Source of the DNA: Telluribacter humicola
Lineage (GTDB): Bacteria; Bacteroidota; Bacteroidia; Cytophagales; Spirosomataceae
DNA: 64,000 bases
Direction of reading: 5' to 3'
Assembly: GCF_017355935.1 (NCBI RefSeq)
Contig: NZ_JAFIQT010000004.1
Coordinates: 310,001 to 374,000 of the forward strand
The first letter of the stretch is position 1; each line of letters starts with the position of its first letter. A model generated the notes under the pieces. The model did no database searches. It had not been told where the DNA came from and saw only the letters and a list, made by a program, of their open reading frames with translations. Below, one piece after another: positions 8,358-18,500 of this stretch. Made by a program: the position numbers and the translations under genes.

Positions 8358-9974
8358 ATGAAACGTACATTTTATCTGCTTGCCACCTGTTGTCTGATGG
8401 CTTCGCAGGCATTTTCTTCGGGTTCGGGGGGAGAAATCAAGAGCAACAGTCACCAACCTGTAACTACGCAAAAGGCCCCACCAGCCAAAGCACTACCACG
8501 TATAGCCATTGCCGGTCTGGGTATTGAGTCTAGTACGTTTTCTCCGGCCCTTACCCATGAGGAAGCTTTTCATGCCAAATACGGAACTAACATATATACC
8601 TCGTATCCGTTTTTTAAGGATGGGTCACCCATGCGGAAACGGGCTCAGTGGGTACCAACGCTGGTAGGCAAGTCGCTGCCGGGTGGTGCCGTAACCCGGG
8701 AAGCCTACGAGTCACTCGTCCGGAAGACGCTCGACTCGCTCCGTAAATATGGTCCGTACGACGGTCTTTTCTTTGATATTCACGGAGCCATGAGTGTGGT
8801 AGGACTTGATGATCCCGAAGGAGATCTTATCTCCAGAATCCGGGAGGTAATCGGAAAGAAAACCATCATCTCCACCTCCATGGACTTACACGGCAATGTA
8901 TCCTGGCGGCTGGCTCAAAACTCTGATTTGATTACCTGCTACCGGATGGCGCCTCATGAGGATGCCATGGAGTCCAAGCAGAGAGCCGTCGAAAACCTGC
9001 TTACCCGTATAGAAAGCGGTAAGGGTAAGCCTGCCTACAAAGCCTGGATACCCGTACCTATTCTACTCCCCGGTGAGAAAACCAGCACCCGGATTGAACC
9101 CGGAAAAACCATATATAGCAAAGTAGCACCGGCAGCGAACCAGGAGGGTGTCATCGACGCGGCGATATGGATCGGCTATGCCTGGGCTGACGAGCCGCGG
9201 AATCACGCTGTCGTCATGGTTACGGGGGATGATAAAGCAAAGGTAACCCGCACGGCCGAGCAACTCGCCAAAACCCTGTGGGATGCCAGACATGACTTTG
9301 TATTTGTGGCCCCTACGGCTACTCTGCAGGAGAGCCTGGATAAAGCCATTGCCAGTAAGAAGCATCCTTTCTTTATCAGTGATTCGGGTGACAACCCTAC
9401 CGCCGGTGGAGCCGGTGATGTAACCTGGACGCTTACCGAAATATTAGCCCGTCCCGAGTTCAGGAAGGAAGATGGACCTTCCCTGATCTATGCTTCAATA
9501 CCCGGTCCTGAGCTGGTCAAGAAAGCCATGGAAGTAGGGGTTGGTGGAAAAATCGATGCCTATGCGGGCGCTCAGGTTGATGCCCGTTTTGCGCCGCCGG
9601 TACGTTTGGTGGGTACCGTTACCGCCATTGAAAAAGGAGATATCAATGCCGAAGTGGAGGTGGTGGTAAAAGTAGGTAGCGTGAACGTAATCGTGACGCA
9701 GAAGCGCAAGCCTTACCACAAAGAGAAAGATTTCACCCGCCTGGGTCTTACCCCCCGCACCGCTGATATAGTAGTAGTAAAGATCGGATATCTGGAGCCG
9801 GAGCTGTATAACATGCGGGCCGACTGGTTGCTGGCCATAACGCCCGGCGGCGTGGATCAGAATCTCGAACGACTTCCTTACAAAAGAATCAATCGCCCAA
9901 TGTATCCCTTTGATAAAGATATGAAGGCCCCTGATCTTTCAGCCAGACTGGTACCTTCATCTGATCAATTGTAG
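8358..9974 (+). CDS. M81-family metallopeptidase (MlrC / microcystinase C family), secreted
   Basis: 538 residues with signal peptide (MKRTFYLLATCCLMASQAFS) then a linker. The M81 family motifs are present: IAIAGLGIESSTFSP, LFFDIHGAMS, STSMDLHGNVS, the YRMAPHEDAMES string and SDSGDNPTAGGAGD. The Asp/His clusters are the expected zinc ligands. M81 members are named for MlrC, which acts on linear microcystin products, but most homologues have unknown peptide or amide substrates. The signal peptide is notable, since many homologues are cytoplasmic. It stands alone and is closed by a strong terminator. Confidence 0.92.
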   Translation: MKRTFYLLATCCLMASQAFSSGSGGEIKSNSHQPVTTQKAPPAKALPRIAIAGLGIESSTFSPALTHEEAFHAKYGTNIYTSYPFFKDGSPMRKRAQWVPTLVGKSLPGGAVTREAYESLVRKTLDSLRKYGPYDGLFFDIHGAMSVVGLDDPEGDLISRIREVIGKKTIISTSMDLHGNVSWRLAQNSDLITCYRMAPHEDAMESKQRAVENLLTRIESGKGKPAYKAWIPVPILLPGEKTSTRIEPGKTIYSKVAPAANQEGVIDAAIWIGYAWADEPRNHAVVMVTGDDKAKVTRTAEQLAKTLWDARHDFVFVAPTATLQESLDKAIASKKHPFFISDSGDNPTAGGAGDVTWTLTEILARPEFRKEDGPSLIYASIPGPELVKKAMEVGVGGKIDAYAGAQVDARFAPPVRLVGTVTAIEKGDINAEVEVVVKVGSVNVIVTQKRKPYHKEKDFTRLGLTPRTADIVVVKIGYLEPELYNMRADWLLAITPGGVDQNLERLPYKRINRPMYPFDKDMKAPDLSARLVPSSDQL

Positions 9975-9992
9975 CGGTTAGCTTTGGCTATT

Positions 9993-10024
9993 AAAGATAC
10001 CCTCCGATACCGGAGGGTATCTTT
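9993..10024 (+). terminator. perfect 14-bp hairpin terminator of the M81 gene
   Basis: Arms aaagataccctccg (9993-10006) and its exact complement (10011-10024) with a 4-nt loop, 19 bp past the stop. The A-rich start and T-rich end let it work on both strands, so it may also serve the convergent response-regulator gene. Confidence 0.85.
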
Positions 10025-10075
10025 AGTTAATTCTATGGAAGCAGACAAGGTTGTCTAGTACCCTCCGAAACGGAG

Positions 10076-10492
10076 TTAATGATTAGGTATAGGTTGTTGC
10101 TCGCAGAAAGGGGTGGGAATAACCGTATTTAATAGAGCTATTAATTCATTGTAAGAACCGGGCTTGGTGATGAACCGGGCGGAACCAAGCTCAGCGGCCT
10201 CATTAATATCTTTTTGGAACGAAGAGGTAGAAAACATAAAAATAGGTACCTCTTTCAGTCTGTCAATTTTTTTGATCTCTGCCAGGCATTCCATGCCATT
10301 CAGGTTGGGCATGTTCAGGTCCAGAAAGATGTAGGAGGGTACAAAGTCACTATCCTCCTGTAATATTTCCAAAGCCCGCCGACTATCGGCCTCACCGGCA
10401 AAAGCCAGGTTGGGACATACCTCTTTCAGTACAGCAGCAAAAAGATAATGATCTTCAGTATCATCATCAATCAGATAACATAAAGATTTCAC
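10076..10492 (-). CDS. single-domain response regulator (Rcp1-like receiver)
   Basis: 138 residues that are entirely a receiver domain. The acidic pocket D9-D11 follows LCYLID, the phospho-acceptor is D58 in YIFLDLNMP, the Thr/Ser switch lies in MFSTSSF and the Lys in ARFITKPGS. There is no output domain, so it acts by protein contact as in the Rcp1/CheY class. It is divergent from the histidine kinase gene and closely resembles the second regulator at 13639-14067, which suggests both serve that kinase or its homologues. Confidence 0.93.
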   Translation of the reverse strand: MKSLCYLIDDDTEDHYLFAAVLKEVCPNLAFAGEADSRRALEILQEDSDFVPSYIFLDLNMPNLNGMECLAEIKKIDRLKEVPIFMFSTSSFQKDINEAAELGSARFITKPGSYNELIALLNTVIPTPFCEQQPIPNH

Positions 10493-10691
10493 AATAAGCC
10501 TGTTCTTAGTATTTATAGAATATTTTTATACTATCGGTTACAAATGTACAAAAGCTTACAATTCAATACTAATTTCCTGTCTTCTTGTTATTATTTATCC
10601 GCTTAATGATATTTATAAACTTATAATGATATAAATTTCTGCAATAAAATAGCACAAGATACCTGCTTTACACCATCCTATCCACTCTACA

Positions 10692-13493
10692 TTGAAAGAC
10701 TCTATACCTGTTACGAATCCTGTGGTACAAGGCCTTAGTTTAGACGGTCTCATCGGACCCAGTGGCTTCGATCGGCTTTTTATTGATAGCTTACCTGCAC
10801 ACATCGGCATGGTGGACAATCAGGGTATGATCAGGTATATGAATGATACCTGGCGTCGGTACGTAGTAGCTAACGGATCTACGGACAAGGAATGGATAGG
10901 TACCTACTATCCGGCTGTATGCAGGCTAGCTGATGAAGAAGAAGCGCAAAGTGCTGCCAGTGGTATGATACAGGTACTAAAAGGGGAGCTAAGAGAATTT
11001 GCCTTTGAATTTAGATGTCCGCTATCTGTTGAGGAGCGGTGGTTTAAGGCACAGCTTACACCGGTTATCAGGGAGGATGTTATTCGGGCGTTGACAATCA
11101 CGCATCAGGATATAACCGAAAGCAAAAGAAAGGAGCATGTAACACCTCAACCCTCACCTGAAACACAAGAACTCCAGGACCATCAGCGGTTGTATAAGGT
11201 AGTGGAAGCGATCAGTGATGGCTTGTATAGCGTAAATGAGCAGTGTATAGTTACCTACTGGAATCGGGGAGCCGAAGCTTTACTGGGATTCACCAATGAA
11301 GAGGCGCTGGGAAAAGAGCTCTGGCATCTGCTTCCGGGTACTGATTTTTCATCTATTTTTTCTTCATTACAAAGGGCACTGGCCGAACAGATCACTCTGC
11401 AATGTCAAGAATTTAACCCGGTTAACAACCAATGGCTGGAGGTAAGCGCCTATCCATATGAGGGAGGGCTTTCGGTTCTGGTCAGAGATATCACCGCGAG
11501 CCGGCAGGCAGAAGAGCAGCTTCGTACAGCTCTGGAGCGGTATGATATAGCTACTCAGGCAACCAACGATGCCGTGTGGGATTGGGACCTTGTAACGGGT
11601 GAAATATATCGCAGCGAGGGATTCAAAGACATACTTGGCCTGGATGACTCTGAAATCTTACCTAACGAAGATTTCTGGTTGTCGGTAATTCATCCTGAGG
11701 ATATAGAAGAATCTTCAAAAAAGATCCAGCAAATCATAGCGGGTAGTGAAATCTATTGGGAGCTCGATTATCGGGTACTCCGAAAAAACGGTGGTTATAC
11801 CTATGTAAAGGATAGAGGGAAGGTACTTCGGGATGTGGAAGGCAAAGCCATGCGGATGATAGGAGCCATTCGCGATATTTTTCAGAACCACTATTATCTG
11901 ATGCTGGAAAAGCTGGAGAGGGATGTACTGCAGATGAATGCCATGGGGGAGAAACCACTGGCAGATATACTCAGGCACTACATGCTGGAGATAGAGGTAC
12001 TGCATCCGGGTATGATCTGTTCGGTGCTTGCATTGCGGAATAACCGGCTGTATAACCTGGCTTCCCCTTCATTGACACTGGACTATCGTCAGGCAATAGA
12101 AGGGGCAGAGATCGGAGACAAGGCGGGCTCCTGCGGTACGGCGGCCTACCAGAAAAAGAAAGTGATTGTAACCGATATACAGAGTGATATCCGTTGGGCT
12201 GACTATAAAACTCTTGCTGAAGAAGCCGGTCTGGCGGCCTGCTGGTCGCAGCCGGCCTTTGATTCAACCGGAAACGTGATGGCCACCTTTGCCTGTTACT
12301 ATAGAGAACCGAAAGCTCCATCGCAGCTGGAGGAAAATACAATCAGGAGGACGGTCCATATCCTACAGGTTATTCTGGAGAGCAGCCGGACCGAAGAGGC
12401 CCTGAGGGAAAGTAATAAGCGATACGAACTGGTAACGAAAGTAACCAATGATATAATATGGGACTGGGATATCAGGAGTAATAGGGTGTATTGGGGTAAT
12501 AGTTCGGAATCAATGCTAAGTGTGCAGGAGATCCATCCAATCGATTCGCTTGAGGCGTGGGCAACGAGTATTCATCCCGAGGATGTAGATCGGGTGTGGG
12601 AAAGTCATAGTACAGCTCTCCATTCAGGAGAAGCAACCCAATGGAAGGAAGAGTATCGGATGCTCAAAGCCGATGGTACCTATGCTACCGTACTGGACAG
12701 AGCTTACCTGATGCGTGACAAGGATGGTACTGCCGTCAGGATGATTGGTGCCATACAGGATATAAGCCTACAGAAAAAGATCGAAGAGGAAAGAGAACAG
12801 CTTATATGGGAGTTGTCGCAGACCAACCAGGATCTCCGTCAGTTTTCCTTTATCACGTCGCATAACTTCCGGGCGCCCCTATCCAATCTTATGGGATTAC
12901 TCAAGCTTATGGACGAGATACCAGTAGAAGACCCTATGCTCGAAGATCTGATCAATGGGTTTAGAGTATCCACTTCCGCACTTAACGACACTGTCAATGA
13001 TCTGATTGATGTATTGATTATAAAAGGAAATCCCTCAAAAGAGAAAAGTCTGATCAGGTTAAGGGACATCTTTGATAAAATATATAGTCAGATCAGGATT
13101 CCTTTGTATGAAGCCAATGCCACTGTAGAATTTGATGATAGTGCGGCCCCACTGGTACTGTTTGACCAGTCGTATCTGGAAAGTATATTCATGAACCTAC
13201 TGACCAACGCCCTGAAGTACAGATCTTACGAGAGGAGGCTGCGGGTGAATATCACTTCTAAGCTCACTGATGACTCGGTGCTTCTGATATTCAGGGACAA
13301 CGGCATCGGAATAGATTTGCCACGGTACCAGGACCGGCTGTTTGGATTATACCAGCGTTTCCACGAACGGCCGGATAGTAAGGGGCTGGGCCTGTACCTG
13401 GTCAGGTCGCAGATCGAAGCCCTGGGTGGAACGATCGAGGTAGAAAGTCAGGTAGGGGTAGGTACAACCTTCACCATTGCCATCAGGAAATAG
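10692..13493 (+). CDS. PAS/GAF multi-sensor histidine kinase
   Basis: 933 residues starting at a TTG at 10692. The first ATG is 39 codons later and would cut into the first PAS domain (FDRLFIDSLPAHIGMVDNQG), so TTG is favoured. Order: PAS about 24-140, PAS about 166-275, PAS with PAC motif about 280-395, GAF about 410-560, PAS about 575-695, then HisKA with H-box ITSHNFRAPLSNLMG (His near 724), and HATPase with N-box MNLLTNALKYR, G1 DNGIGID and GLGLYLVRSQIEALGG. No membrane segments are seen, so it is a soluble sensor. The two receiver proteins flanking it are likely partners. Ligands are unknown. Confidence 0.93.
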   Translation: MKDSIPVTNPVVQGLSLDGLIGPSGFDRLFIDSLPAHIGMVDNQGMIRYMNDTWRRYVVANGSTDKEWIGTYYPAVCRLADEEEAQSAASGMIQVLKGELREFAFEFRCPLSVEERWFKAQLTPVIREDVIRALTITHQDITESKRKEHVTPQPSPETQELQDHQRLYKVVEAISDGLYSVNEQCIVTYWNRGAEALLGFTNEEALGKELWHLLPGTDFSSIFSSLQRALAEQITLQCQEFNPVNNQWLEVSAYPYEGGLSVLVRDITASRQAEEQLRTALERYDIATQATNDAVWDWDLVTGEIYRSEGFKDILGLDDSEILPNEDFWLSVIHPEDIEESSKKIQQIIAGSEIYWELDYRVLRKNGGYTYVKDRGKVLRDVEGKAMRMIGAIRDIFQNHYYLMLEKLERDVLQMNAMGEKPLADILRHYMLEIEVLHPGMICSVLALRNNRLYNLASPSLTLDYRQAIEGAEIGDKAGSCGTAAYQKKKVIVTDIQSDIRWADYKTLAEEAGLAACWSQPAFDSTGNVMATFACYYREPKAPSQLEENTIRRTVHILQVILESSRTEEALRESNKRYELVTKVTNDIIWDWDIRSNRVYWGNSSESMLSVQEIHPIDSLEAWATSIHPEDVDRVWESHSTALHSGEATQWKEEYRMLKADGTYATVLDRAYLMRDKDGTAVRMIGAIQDISLQKKIEEEREQLIWELSQTNQDLRQFSFITSHNFRAPLSNLMGLLKLMDEIPVEDPMLEDLINGFRVSTSALNDTVNDLIDVLIIKGNPSKEKSLIRLRDIFDKIYSQIRIPLYEANATVEFDDSAAPLVLFDQSYLESIFMNLLTNALKYRSYERRLRVNITSKLTDDSVLLIFRDNGIGIDLPRYQDRLFGLYQRFHERPDSKGLGLYLVRSQIEALGGTIEVESQVGVGTTFTIAIRK

Positions 13494-13638
13494 ATACTTA
13501 TAGGTTCGTTATCTACTTTGGAATCCTTTAATCAGTAGAAGAAAGTAGTCTAGCATAAGGTCATACAAATGAACCAAACGGAGCTAGTATTCGCCAGGGA
13601 GTGGGTGGTAGTTGAAGTGTAACTGGAAAAGTAAACGC

Positions 13639-14067
13639 TTAAATGGAACCAGCATCCATTGTATTTTTAGTGTCAGTACCCGAGAAAGAATATAAGGCCT
13701 CCCGGAGTTTAGCTACAATCTCTTTATAGCCACTTGGCTTTATTATATAGCCGCTGGAGCCTAATTGTTCCGTTTCGACAATATCCTTTTTATAGGAAGA
13801 GGTAGAATAAATAATGATAGGTACTTTTTTGAAGCGTTCTATCTTTCTCAGTTCTACAAGGCACTCCTTGCCATCCAGAACCGGCATATTCAGATCCAGA
13901 AATATCAGTTCCGGGCAATACTGATGATCCTGTTGTAACCTTTTCAAAGCTCTTACACTACTATCTTCTATATCAAGTACCATTGAAGGCGCTACCTCCT
14001 GTAGTGCAGAGGCAAAGAGAAAGTTATCTTCAATATCATCATCTATAAGCAAGCAGTTCTTAATCAA
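13639..14067 (-). CDS. single-domain response regulator, paralogue of the one at 10076-10492
   Basis: 142 residues, receiver domain only: acidic pocket D9-D11 in LLIDDDIED, phospho-acceptor D58 in LIFLDLNMP, switch residues in IYSTSSY and the Lys in SGYIIKPSG. It shares LDLNMPxLxGxECLxExxKIxRxKxVPI with the regulator on the other side of the kinase, so the pair arose by duplication. It faces the kinase gene tail to tail, 145 bp away. It likely relays phosphate by docking to other proteins. Confidence 0.92.
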   Translation of the reverse strand: MIKNCLLIDDDIEDNFLFASALQEVAPSMVLDIEDSSVRALKRLQQDHQYCPELIFLDLNMPVLDGKECLVELRKIERFKKVPIIIYSTSSYKKDIVETEQLGSSGYIIKPSGYKEIVAKLREALYSFSGTDTKNTMDAGSI

Positions 14068-14275
14068 AACACTATCTGTTTAGGTAAATACTTTTAGTGA
14101 GTCATGTGCGGATGATATATCGAAGTTAACAGAAACTTAGCATTTAACTTCCTTCTGAAGAAATATGTTTAATTAAAAGATTGAAAGATTCTACAACCGT
14201 TATTGCCAGGTCTACTCCAGTAGCTGTTTCATTGATTTTTTAAGATTGTGATAGGTATCTTTGTTGAAGATTCCT

Positions 14276-15229
14276 TTACAGCCCCAGCTTTTTCCCGGCA
14301 TTGTACTTTCTGATATCATCCGTACGGGTGTAGCGCTGGATCATAGCAGAGGTTTTATGCTTGGTCTGCTGCATAACTTCCATGTCATCGGCACCGTTAA
14401 GTTTGGCTGCCGTTACAAAGGATGCCCGCAGGGAGTGGGCGGAGTACTCAGTCCCCAGGTAGTGCTTGACCAGATTATCTACACTTTTGCAGGAAAGTCG
14501 CTCTTCCGTCAGGCGCACCTCGCCATGTCGGTTGCCTTTGCGAAACCGGACAAGTAAGGGACCCTGAGCAGGGCGTAGGGCCAGCCAGTCTTCCAGAGCG
14601 CGGATAGGGCATAGCAGCGGGTCGGGGTGAAAGAAAAACGCTTTCTGCTCAATTTCACCGTACTGATTGGTCTTACTCTGACGCATGGTAATAATGAGTC
14701 CCTGCCGGGAGAAGGAGAGGTCCTCTATATTAAGGGCTACCAGTTCGGATCGGCGAAAGGCGCCGGTAAAGCCCAGCAGTAGTACCAGCTTGTCCCGGAG
14801 TTCGGTGGGATTATCATGTTCCAGTGACTGGATCAACCCCCTGAATTCATCCAGATCGAAGGCCGGAGCCTGCTTTTGTCGAACCCCTTTTACACGACGG
14901 ATTCCTTCCAGTACCGCCACTACCTGTTTATGCTTGGATGGGAATTCCTGATCCTTGAGGTCGTGCCACTTGCGGATGGCGGCCATGCGCCGCTGAATAG
15001 TTGCCCACTTGCATACATCAGCCAGATGAGCCAGGTACGCCGACAGGGTATCCGCTTCGGCCGGAAAGGCACTTACTCCCTGGGCCTGGCACCATTCTAC
15101 GTAGTGACGGATATCAGACTGGTAGGCACGCTGGGTATTTTTCGCTCCTTCGAGACCAGCCTGTACATATTCAGTAACCTTATCATTATACCGGACCAGT
15201 GCCTGCTCTTTCCCTGGGTCTGAAATCAT
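14276..15229 (-). CDS. tyrosine recombinase / site-specific integrase
   Basis: 317 residues. N-terminal SAM-like core-binding domain at about 15-115 (TQRAYQSDIRHYVEWCQ) and C-terminal catalytic domain. Catalytic residues visible: Arg159 in GAFRRSEL, Lys186 in RQSKTNQYG, His265 and Arg268 in HSLR, His291 in TKHKTSAMIQ and nucleophile Tyr300. The protein therefore appears intact. It resembles lone integrases of mobile or integron-like elements rather than XerC/D, but no other mobile genes or obvious attachment sites flank it. The 344-bp upstream region holds a 12-bp inverted repeat that could be a binding or recombination site. Confidence 0.92.
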   Translation of the reverse strand: MISDPGKEQALVRYNDKVTEYVQAGLEGAKNTQRAYQSDIRHYVEWCQAQGVSAFPAEADTLSAYLAHLADVCKWATIQRRMAAIRKWHDLKDQEFPSKHKQVVAVLEGIRRVKGVRQKQAPAFDLDEFRGLIQSLEHDNPTELRDKLVLLLGFTGAFRRSELVALNIEDLSFSRQGLIITMRQSKTNQYGEIEQKAFFFHPDPLLCPIRALEDWLALRPAQGPLLVRFRKGNRHGEVRLTEERLSCKSVDNLVKHYLGTEYSAHSLRASFVTAAKLNGADDMEVMQQTKHKTSAMIQRYTRTDDIRKYNAGKKLGL

Positions 15230-15573
15230 AATCTTGCCGACTAAAAAGATGGATACGGCAATATACTTAATTGTTCGGACTGTTGAATAGCATGTACCTG
15301 GTATCTTCTATCTACATCGTATCCCGATAGGAGCAGCAATCGGGGTTGTATTTTAATCTTACCATACCCGGAGCTTCCAGCAGGCGGAGCTCCGGGTATA
15401 TCAACTGGATTAGATTATCAATGGTGGTAGGGGTACTGACGGTAAAGAGTATAGCTGGAGGAGTATCTATATCCAGCAGGTACGGTCATTAGATACATAC
15501 TTTCTGGGGTGAGGAATAGGAATCAAAAAAAGGGGCCTGCTGTTTCGACAGCAGGCCCCTTTTCCATACTAGA
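15230..15573. other. intergenic region upstream of the integrase
   Basis: Contains a 12-bp perfect inverted repeat, atacccggagct at 15364-15375 and its complement at 15388-15399, with a 12-nt spacer (tccagcaggcgg), and the terminator at 15528-15563. No open frame that looks coding. Confidence 0.6.
15528..15563 (-). terminator. strong bidirectional terminator of the giant T9SS protein gene
   Basis: Perfect 16-bp stem (15528-15543 and 15548-15563, aaaaggggcctgctgt and its complement) with a 4-nt loop. It lies 11 bp past the stop of the gene at 15574. It has A and T flanks on both sides, so it can work in both directions. Confidence 0.92.
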
Positions 15574-18500
15574 TTAATAAATCTTTAGTAGCTTAAATTG
15601 CCTTACTTTTCTGCCAGTGCCGATCTGTAAGAAATAGATTCCCGGTGCTATCTCCTTGCCTAATTGGATAGTTTGTTCGGGCTGTACATCATCTAAGGTT
15701 AAGATTATGCGGCCGGACTTATCGCTGAGGCTGGCTGGTAGTTTATGCTCTCCTTTTCCTAGTACATGCAGTGTGAAGGAATCAGTGAAAGGATTAGGAT
15801 AAATTTGGACTTGAATACCTTCCTTATCGTCAGTACCTTCAAATGACATACGGGGACCTACCGCCTGATTGATAACAGTGAAACCAATGGTTAATTGATT
15901 TCCGGTGGTGCCACCGGCACTGGCTCCAGTATAAGGAGTAGCTGTCAAACTATAATCTCCAACTGCTGGTGTCCAGGCATTATAGTTCCCACTGTTATCT
16001 CCTGTCATAGCGTAAGGTGCTACGCTCTCTGTGAGCGTCCAGCTCTGGGTGCCACTCAATACAAACTTCACACTTCCTACGGTAGAAGGACTGGTGATGG
16101 CCCGGATGTTGAGGTTCTTCGTAGATAGTGTAGCCAGGTTCAGCACGTCATTGGGTACCAGATCCCGGATTGGCTGATCCGTATCAGCATTGATTAGGGT
16201 GAAGCTGGCCACCGCCTGCTGATTTGTAGGAGCCGGATTCACCGTTATAGTAACTTCGTCGTAGGCAGTAGCCCCCAGATTATCCGTTGCCGTCAGGCGG
16301 AATACGTAGGTACCTGCTACCAGATTACTTGCTGACATGGTAGCCTGGTTGGCTCCCGTCAAAGTAGCTGTGTTAGGGCCGCTCTGCTGGCTCCACTGGT
16401 ACGAAGCTATGTTGCCATCTGTATCACTGGCTGTACCATTCAGGGTGACGCTGTTGACAGGCAAAGTAATAGCCAGATCGGACCCGGCATTCACCGTAGG
16501 AGCCTTATTTGTCGAAGTCTGATTGATTACTTTAAAAGTGATAGTTAAAGGGGTCCCTTCAGTACCACTGGCACCGGTGCCTGTATAGGGTGTAGCCACC
16601 AGGGTATGGTCGCCTAAAACTAAGACCCAGGCGTTGTAGTTGCCACTATTATCACCAAACAAAGCATAGGGAGCTCCGCCTTCAGTTTGTGTGTGATTCT
16701 GTGCGCCACTCAGTACAAACTTCACACTACCTACTGTAGCTGGATTGGTATTAGCCCGGATGTTGAGGTACTTTGTAGGCAGCGTAGTCAGATTCAGTAC
16801 ATCATTGGGTACCAGATCCCGGATTGGCTGATCCGTATCGGCATCAATCAGGGTGAAGCTGGTGACCGCCTGCTGATTTGTAGGAGCCGGATTCACCGTG
16901 ACCGTAGCTTCATCGAAGGCAGTAGCTCCCAGATTATCCGTTGCCGTCAGGCGGAATACGTAGGTACCTGCTACCAGATTACTTGCTGACATGGTAGCCT
17001 GGTTGGCTCCCGTCAAAGTAGCTGTGTTAGGGCCGCTCTGCTGGCTCCACTGGTACGAAGCTATGCTGCCATCTGTATCACTGGCTGTACCATTCAGAGT
17101 GACGCTGTTGACAGGTAAAGTAATAGCCTGATCGGCCCCGGCATTGGCAACGGGAGCAGCGTTGCTGCCACTTATTCCTCCTCCGGTCAGAGATACGGAC
17201 TTGGTACCGCCTGCCCCTGAATGAAAAATGGTAAGTGTAGCAGATTTATTACCTACTGAAAGTGGTGTAAAATGGAGGTTAATGGTTGCACTTCCCCCAA
17301 CTGGAATTACAAACGGAAGTGTAAAGGGGGCCTGTGAAGTAAACTCATTACTACCCGAAATCGCTATGCTGGATATTAAAATAGCCTGATTACCACTATT
17401 GTTCGTTAGGGTGAGGGTTTTACTACTTGTTGTGGAGGCAGTAATCTGACCAAATGCTACCTCCGAAGGTGAATTTAACTGACTTTGAATCAGAGCGGTT
17501 CCGGTTGGAGTGGAGAGACTATTTTTATAGAAAACCTCCTGCGAACTTAGCTCTGGTGATCCTCCCTGCCCGCCGGAGCCAGCTACGATATATATGGCCC
17601 CGTTATTAACAATAGCCTGCGTAGCATGCCTTCCCTGTTGCATGTTGGCCAGGCGTTGCCAGGCGTTGGTGGACGGATTATAAGACTCAGTATCGTTATG
17701 AGCCTGTGGCTGTGAACTCTCACCCCCAATAACTACTAATTCACCTCCCAGGACAGCCGCGGTGGAGGCCCCGCGTTGGGTTGGAATCGGACTGGACAAT
17801 GTACTCCATTGACCTGATCCAAAATCGTAAACATCCACTTCCGGTACTGTAAGTGAAAATACTTGACCTGTATTAGCCGAGGAACGTCTGCCCCCGGCAG
17901 CGTATAGTTTATCACCGATAGCAGCAGCATGGAAGTGATCTCGGGTACGAGGCGCGTTGGGTAGTACTTTCCACGTACTAGTGGCAGGATCAAACTCATC
18001 AAACCATTCTACATAGCCATTATTATGTCCCTTCGTATTCCCACCCACCATGTATATTTTGTTGTTGCGGACTATAACTCCGGCGGCCCCGCGTCGTCTG
18101 TCCGCTGGTATGTCGGCTCCAACCAGCCATTGGTTAGCTTTAGGATCATAAATGTAGACCTGTGGTACGGGCGTTTCGGCAGGATACCCTCCGGTAAATG
18201 CTCCTACTACATAGATAAGACCATCCAGTGTAACCGCCTGGAAGTGGTGCAGTTCAATGGGGGTTGAAGCCGCGTTGGTCCAGGTTTTAGTAACGGGATC
18301 GTACACTTGAACCGGCTTAATTCCGCGCCCGCCCATCAGGTAGAATTTATCCCCTGCCTGAACGTAGGCTCCTTCGTGCCGTGCACTGGGAGCTCCCGAG
18401 CTGGGGGCAATCGTTTGCCAGGTCCCAATGTTGGCAGGCGTAACGAACGCAATCAGGAAGCTGTCGCTGGCGGTACCTCCCTTTCCATCATTGGCCGTGA

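Noticed and set aside
14276-15229. Complete mobile element around the tyrosine recombinase
   Set aside because: No terminal repeats, excisionase, relaxase or cargo were found nearby; only the recombinase itself is supported.
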